NCBI GenBank assembly: GCA_937983405.1
Contig: CALJZN010000043.1
Span: 62,001-126,000 of the forward strand
Length of the DNA: 64,000 nucleotides
Direction of reading: 5' to 3'
From: an uncultured Paracoccaceae bacterium
GTDB taxonomy: Bacteria; Pseudomonadota; Alphaproteobacteria; Rhodobacterales; Rhodobacteraceae
Shown here: positions 59,918 to 64,000 of the stretch, piece by piece
Position numbering within the stretch: position 1 is the stretch's first letter
Layout: each line of letters begins with the position of its first letter
Translations under genes and position numbers: made by a program
Notes under the pieces: model-generated
Database searches by the model: none
What the model was told of the DNA's origin: nothing
Seen by the model: the letters and a program-made list of their open reading frames with translations, nothing else

Positions 59918-61785
59918 CCTGCCCGCGCCCGGCTTTCCCGGCGCAGGCTGGCAAGGATCAGAGTCAGCGCCGCCGGGGTCATCCCTTCGAGGCGCGACGC
60001 CTGGGCGAGTGTGGCCGGCCGCGCCCGCTCCAGCTTTCCGCGCAGCTCGTTCGACAGGCCCGACAGCGCCGCGTAATCGAAGGAGTCCGGGATCCGCATC
60101 GCCTCGTCCCGGCGCAGCGCTTCGGCATCCGCGCTCTGCCGCGCGATGTAGCCCGCATAGAGCGCATCGTTGGCAAGCTGACGCCGGATCGGCACCGGAA
60201 TCGCACCGATCGCGGGATCGAGCCGCGCGAGCGTCTCGAACCCGACGTCCGGCAAGGCCAGCAGCGCCGTCGCCGTCCGGCGCTGCCCGTCGGGATTGAG
60301 ACGGATGCCAACCGCGGCAGCCTCCTGCGGGCTGACGCGGACCGACTCGAGCACTCTGCGCCCGGCATCAAGCGCCTCTGCCTTGGCGCGGAACGCCGCG
60401 GCGCGGCGCTCGCCCACGCAGCCGATCCGGATGCCCAGCGGCGTCAGCCGCTGATCGGCGTTGTCGGCCCGCAGCGACAGGCGGAATTCGGCCCGGGAGG
60501 TGAACATCCGATAGGGTTCCGCGACGCCGCGCGTCACCAGATCGTCGATCATGACACCGATATAGCTGTCGGCCCGGCTGAACTCCACCGGAGCGAGCCC
60601 ACGCGCGAGGCATGCCGCGTTCAGACCCGCCACAAGCCCCTGGGCAGCGGCCTCCTCATATCCCGTCGTGCCGTTGATCTGACCCGCAAGGAACAGCCCC
60701 GCCAGCTCGCGCAGCGCCAGCGTCGGACGCAGCGCCCGAGGATCGACATAGTCGTATTCGATCGCATAGCCGGGTTGCAGGATCCGCGCGCGCCCGAGGC
60801 CGCGGATGGTGCGAACGTAGTCTTCCTGCACCTCGGCCGGAAGCGAGGTGGAGATCCCGTTGGGATAGACCGTGTCGTCGTCCAGACCCTCGGGTTCCAG
60901 AAACACCTGATGCCCGGCCTTGTCGGCAAAGCGCACGACCTTGTCCTCGATCGAGGGGCAATAGCGCGGGCCGACGCCGGAGATGTGCCCCCCGTACATC
61001 GCCGACCGGCGCAGATTGGCCCGGATGATCGCATGCGTCCTGTCGTTCGTTTCCGTGATGCCGCAGGCGATCTGCCGGACGAAGGGTCGCTCATGGAGGA
61101 ACGAGAACATCGCCGGCTCGTCATCGCCGGGCTGCATCTCCAGCGCATCCCAGTCGATGGTCCGGCCGTCGAGCCGTGGGGGCGTGCCGGTCTTCAGCCG
61201 GCCGAGCGGCAGACCCAGCGCCTCGAGCCGCCGCGCCAGTTGCACCGCCGGCGCCTCGCCCACGCGCCCGCCGGCGACCTGCCGGTCGCCGACATGGATC
61301 ACCCCGCGCAGGAAGGTTCCCGTCGTCAGCACCACCGCCCGAGTGCGAATCTCCGACCCGTCGCCCAGAACGACCCCGGCGACCCCGCCGCCATCGAGCA
61401 GCAGATCGGCAACCTCCGCCTCGACGATCCCGAGGCCCGGCAGGACGGCGAGCTCCTCCTGGATCGCCTGCCGGTAGAGCCTGCGATCCGCCTGGGCGCG
61501 CGGCCCCTGCACCGCCGGGCCCTTGCGTCGGTTCAAAAGCCGGAACTGGATGCCCGCCCTGTCGGCCGCACGTCCCATCACGCCGTCCATGGCGTCGATC
61601 TCGCGCACCAGATGCCCCTTGCCCAGCCCGCCGATGGCCGGATTGCACGACATCACGCCGATCGCCGCCCGCCGAAGCGTCACCAGGACCACCCGCGCGG
61701 CCATCCGCGCCGCGGCATGCGCCGCCTCGACGCCGGCATGGCCGCCCCCGACGACCACGACATCCGCGTGTTTCACGTGAAACAT
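59914..61785 (-). CDS. mnmG: tRNA uridine-34 carboxymethylaminomethyl modification enzyme MnmG
   Basis: FAD protein that, with MnmE, modifies the wobble uridine of several tRNAs. It has 623 residues. FAD site [20 protein letters not shown], then [20 protein letters not shown] and [12 protein letters not shown]; the C-terminal GidA helices follow. Its first codons (MFHVKH) are spelled by a parS palindrome at 61784-61769, so the ATG lies within or beside a ParB site. The partner mnmE lies three bases upstream. Confidence 0.98.
   Translation of the reverse strand: MFHVKHADVVVVGGGHAGVEAAHAAARMAARVVLVTLRRAAIGVMSCNPAIGGLGKGHLVREIDAMDGVMGRAADRAGIQFRLLNRRKGPAVQGPRAQADRRLYRQAIQEELAVLPGLGIVEAEVADLLLDGGGVAGVVLGDGSEIRTRAVVLTTGTFLRGVIHVGDRQVAGGRVGEAPAVQLARRLEALGLPLGRLKTGTPPRLDGRTIDWDALEMQPGDDEPAMFSFLHERPFVRQIACGITETNDRTHAIIRANLRRSAMYGGHISGVGPRYCPSIEDKVVRFADKAGHQVFLEPEGLDDDTVYPNGISTSLPAEVQEDYVRTIRGLGRARILQPGYAIEYDYVDPRALRPTLALRELAGLFLAGQINGTTGYEEAAAQGLVAGLNAACLARGLAPVEFSRADSYIGVMIDDLVTRGVAEPYRMFTSRAEFRLSLRADNADQRLTPLGIRIGCVGERRAAAFRAKAEALDAGRRVLESVRVSPQEAAAVGIRLNPDGQRRTATALLALPDVGFETLARLDPAIGAIPVPIRRQLANDALYAGYIARQSADAEALRRDEAMRIPDSFDYAALSGLSNELRGKLERARPATLAQASRLEGMTPAALTLILASLRRESRARAG
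61769..61784. promoter_or_regulatory. parS site 2 (perfect 16-bp palindrome)
   Basis: TGTTTCACGTGAAACA, same as site 1 and 5.4 kb from it. It occupies codons 1-6 of mnmG. The parAB genes lie between the two sites. Confidence 0.93.
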
Positions 61786-61788
61786 CCC

Positions 61789-63075
61789 CTACTTGCCGAT
61801 GCAGAATCGCGCGAAGATCTCGTCCAACAGATGTTCCACATCCACCCGCCCGACAAGGGCTTCCAGCGCCCGGACCGCCGCAAGGACGTCCTCGGCAAGC
61901 GTCTCGGCCGGCACCTCGGCCTTCGCCAGCGCCGCCCGCGCCGCTGCCAGCCGCTCCACCGCCACCCCCACCGCCCTGCGGTGCCGCGCATGGGTGATCG
62001 TCGCCGCGCGCGCCGCGCGCTGCGACAGCACCCCGGCGATGCGCTGCGTCAGCCGGTCAAGCCCCTGGCCGGTCACCGCCGAGATCCCCTCCGGCGCGCC
62101 CGTCTCGTCGGCCCTCGCCGCCACGACGATATCGTCGCATCCCGGCACCTCACCGGGCGGCAGCCCGCGCCCATCCGTCAGATAGATGCGCAGGTCCGCC
62201 GCCGCCGCGCGCCGCCGCGCCAGCGCCACGCCCATCCCCTCCACCGGGTCGTCCGTTTCGCGCAGGCCGGCGGTATCGAGCAACGTCACCGGAAGCCCGC
62301 CGAGATCCATCCGCACCTCGATCACGTCCCGCGTCGTGCCGGCGATTGCAGAGGTCAACGCCGCCTCCCGTCCTGCAAGGGCATTCAGCAGCGTCGACTT
62401 GCCGACGTTGGGCAGACCGACGATCGCCACCTCGAAGCCGTCGCGGATCCGCTCCGCCATGCCCACGCCCGCCAACTCGCGGACGAGCTCGGCCTGCACC
62501 TCGCCCAGAAGCTGGTCGGCCTCGGCCATCACATCCGTCGGCACATCCTCGTCCGCGAAGTCGATGGTGGCCTCGATCAGCGCGGCCGCGCGGATCAGCC
62601 GGGCCCGCCAGGACTCGGCCCTGCGCCCGACCGCACCGGAGAGCACCGCCAGCGCCTGCCGGCGCTGCGCCTCGGTCTCCGCCTCGATCAGATCGGCGAG
62701 CCCTTCGACCTGCGCCAGATCGAGGCGCCCGTTCTCCAGGGCCCGGCGCGCAAACTCCCCGGGATCGGCCAGCCGAAGCCCAGGCATCGCCCCCAGCGCG
62801 CCAAGCACCGCGGCCACCGTGGCCGGACTGCCGTGAAGGTGAAGCTCCGCCGCCACCTCGCCGGTGAAGCTGGCGCCATGCTCGAACCAGACCACCAGCG
62901 CATCATCAAGGACATCCCCCGCCGGATCGCGCAGGCGACGACGGGCAAGCACGCGAGGGGGTGGCAGAGAGCCGGCCAGGGCCGCCACCGCCTCGGCGGC
63001 GCGCGGGCCGGACAGCCGCACCACGGCAAGACCCGCCTTGCCCCGCGCGGTCGCCGGGGCAAAGATCGTGTCCAT
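61789..63075 (-). CDS. mnmE: tRNA modification GTPase MnmE
   Basis: GTPase partner of MnmG. The 428 residues comprise a folate-binding N-terminal domain ([20 protein letters not shown]) and a helical domain with an inserted G domain. The G domain has [14 protein letters not shown] and [13 protein letters not shown]. The C-terminal catalytic cysteine is in the ending RFCIGK. It lies 12 bases after rho and three before mnmG, in the operon rho-mnmE-mnmG-rsmG-parA-parB. Confidence 0.97.
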   Translation of the reverse strand: MDTIFAPATARGKAGLAVVRLSGPRAAEAVAALAGSLPPPRVLARRRLRDPAGDVLDDALVVWFEHGASFTGEVAAELHLHGSPATVAAVLGALGAMPGLRLADPGEFARRALENGRLDLAQVEGLADLIEAETEAQRRQALAVLSGAVGRRAESWRARLIRAAALIEATIDFADEDVPTDVMAEADQLLGEVQAELVRELAGVGMAERIRDGFEVAIVGLPNVGKSTLLNALAGREAALTSAIAGTTRDVIEVRMDLGGLPVTLLDTAGLRETDDPVEGMGVALARRRAAAADLRIYLTDGRGLPPGEVPGCDDIVVAARADETGAPEGISAVTGQGLDRLTQRIAGVLSQRAARAATITHARHRRAVGVAVERLAAARAALAKAEVPAETLAEDVLAAVRALEALVGRVDVEHLLDEIFARFCIGK

Positions 63076-63087
63076 CGCCGGCGCCCG

Positions 63088-64000
63088 TCAGCTGTTCATC
63101 GACTCGAAGAACTCGGCGTTGGTCTTGGTCTGCCGCAGTTTCGAGATCAGGAACTCGATGGCGTCGGTGGTGCCCATCGGGTTGAGGATCCGGCGCAGCA
63201 CGAAGGTCTTCTGCAGGTCCGCACGCTCGACCAGCAGCTCCTCTTTCCGGGTTCCCGACTTCAGGATATCGATCGCCGGGAACACGCGCTTGTCCGCCAC
63301 CTTGCGGTCCAGCACGATCTCGCAGTTGCCGGTCCCCTTGAACTCCTCGAAGATCACCTCGTCCATCCGGCTGCCGGTATCGATCAGCGCCGTCGCGATG
63401 ATGGACAGCGAGCCGCCCTCCTCGATGTTGCGCGCCGCGCCGAAGAAGCGCTTCGGCCGCTGCAGGGCATTCGCATCCACGCCCCCGGTCAGCACCTTGC
63501 CCGACGAGGGCACCACCGTGTTGAACGCCCGACCGAGGCGGGTGATCGAATCGAGCAGGATCACCACATCGCGCCTGTGCTCGACCAGCCGCTTGGCCTT
63601 CTCGATGACCATCTCGGCCACCGCCACATGCCGCGCCGCCGGCTCGTCGAAGGTCGAGGAAATGACCTCGCCCTTCACGCTGCGCTGCATGTCCGTGACC
63701 TCCTCGGGCCGCTCGTCGATCAGCAGCACGATCAGATAGCATTCGGGGTGGTTGTGCGCGATCGAATGGGCGATGTTCTGCAACAGAACGGTCTTGCCCG
63801 TGCGCGGCGGCGCCACGATCAGCGCGCGCTGCCCCTTCCCCAGCGGCGCCACGATGTCGATGATCCGCCCCGATCGGTCCTTCAGCGTCGGATCCTCGAT
63901 CTCCATCTTCAGCCGCTGGTTGGGGTAGAGCGGCGTGAGGTTGTCGAAGTGAACCTTGTGACGCGCCCGCTCGGGATCGTCAAAGTTGATGCGGTTCACC
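63088..64000 (-). CDS. rho: Transcription termination factor Rho, 5' end beyond the window
   Basis: Hexameric RNA helicase ending transcripts. About 303 C-terminal residues are present, so roughly 115-120 N-terminal residues are missing. The visible part includes the end of the RNA-binding domain ([14 protein letters not shown]) and the Walker A region [20 protein letters not shown]. Further on come [16 protein letters not shown]-like Walker B residues, the R-loop region and the Q-loop [20 protein letters not shown]. It heads the operon that ends with parB. Confidence 0.97.
   Translation of the reverse strand, partial: VNRINFDDPERARHKVHFDNLTPLYPNQRLKMEIEDPTLKDRSGRIIDIVAPLGKGQRALIVAPPRTGKTVLLQNIAHSIAHNHPECYLIVLLIDERPEEVTDMQRSVKGEVISSTFDEPAARHVAVAEMVIEKAKRLVEHRRDVVILLDSITRLGRAFNTVVPSSGKVLTGGVDANALQRPKRFFGAARNIEEGGSLSIIATALIDTGSRMDEVIFEEFKGTGNCEIVLDRKVADKRVFPAIDILKSGTRKEELLVERADLQKTFVLRRILNPMGTTDAIEFLISKLRQTKTNAEFFESMNS

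Noticed and set aside
59291-64000. Replication origin or DnaA-box cluster next to parAB
   Set aside because: No TTATCCACA-like boxes and no AT-rich unwinding stretch are visible. Genes are packed without a gap, so the origin must lie outside the window.

Overview
The window is chromosomal DNA from a high-GC alphaproteobacterium, most likely the order Rhodobacterales (Rhodobacter/Paracoccus relatives). This rests on gene content and order: rho-mnmE-mnmG-rsmG-parA-parB facing hemW-rdgB-rph and hrcA-grpE; rimP-nusA-ylxR-infB; secA next to a parvulin gene, argJ and mutT; a bacterial voltage-gated sodium channel; and a bacterial ALDH16. Coding density is very high, many genes overlap by ATGA or GTGA, and no gap longer than 300 bases lacks a feature. 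I see no tRNA, rRNA, CRISPR array, insertion sequence or prophage.

Left part (1-24 kb). A truncated ABC ATPase and glpR face glpD-glpK across a shared control region with candidate GlpR half-sites (glycerol use). A deoC-ALDH16 pair follows (deoxyribose 5-phosphate to acetaldehyde to acetate). Next come secA with a membrane-anchored unknown protein, then a periplasmic parvulin, argJ with an extra coiled-coil N-terminus, and mutT. The rimP-nusA-ylxR-infB operon starts from a promoter whose leader holds a terminator-like hairpin. pip, ubiG and argG follow.

Middle (24-48 kb). ilvA converges on a secreted protein built from seven exact-period 38-residue repeats that I cannot assign to a family. 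An FNR-type box lies between it and mutS. A marR-nit-grxC-comF cluster, otsB-otsA (trehalose), hemH and an envelope block (two L,D-transpeptidases around a CAP-domain lipoprotein) come next. A long minus-strand run goes hslO, CoA-type Nudix, cca, two ABC exporter halves, an RNA uracil methyltransferase, the sodium channel and an L,D-transpeptidase. A decayed LysE exporter fragment lies between cca and the ABC pair.

Right part (47-64 kb). This holds htpX behind a sigma32-like promoter, a DUF3137-like protein, an aminotransferase/sulfotransferase pair, a divergent Hpt and response-regulator/PP2C phosphatase pair, hrcA-grpE with another sigma32-like promoter, and rph-rdgB-hemW. The chromosome segregation locus parAB is bracketed by two perfect 16-bp parS sites embedded in the hemW and mnmG start regions. 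The window ends inside rho. This layout suggests that the right end lies in the origin-proximal part of the chromosome.
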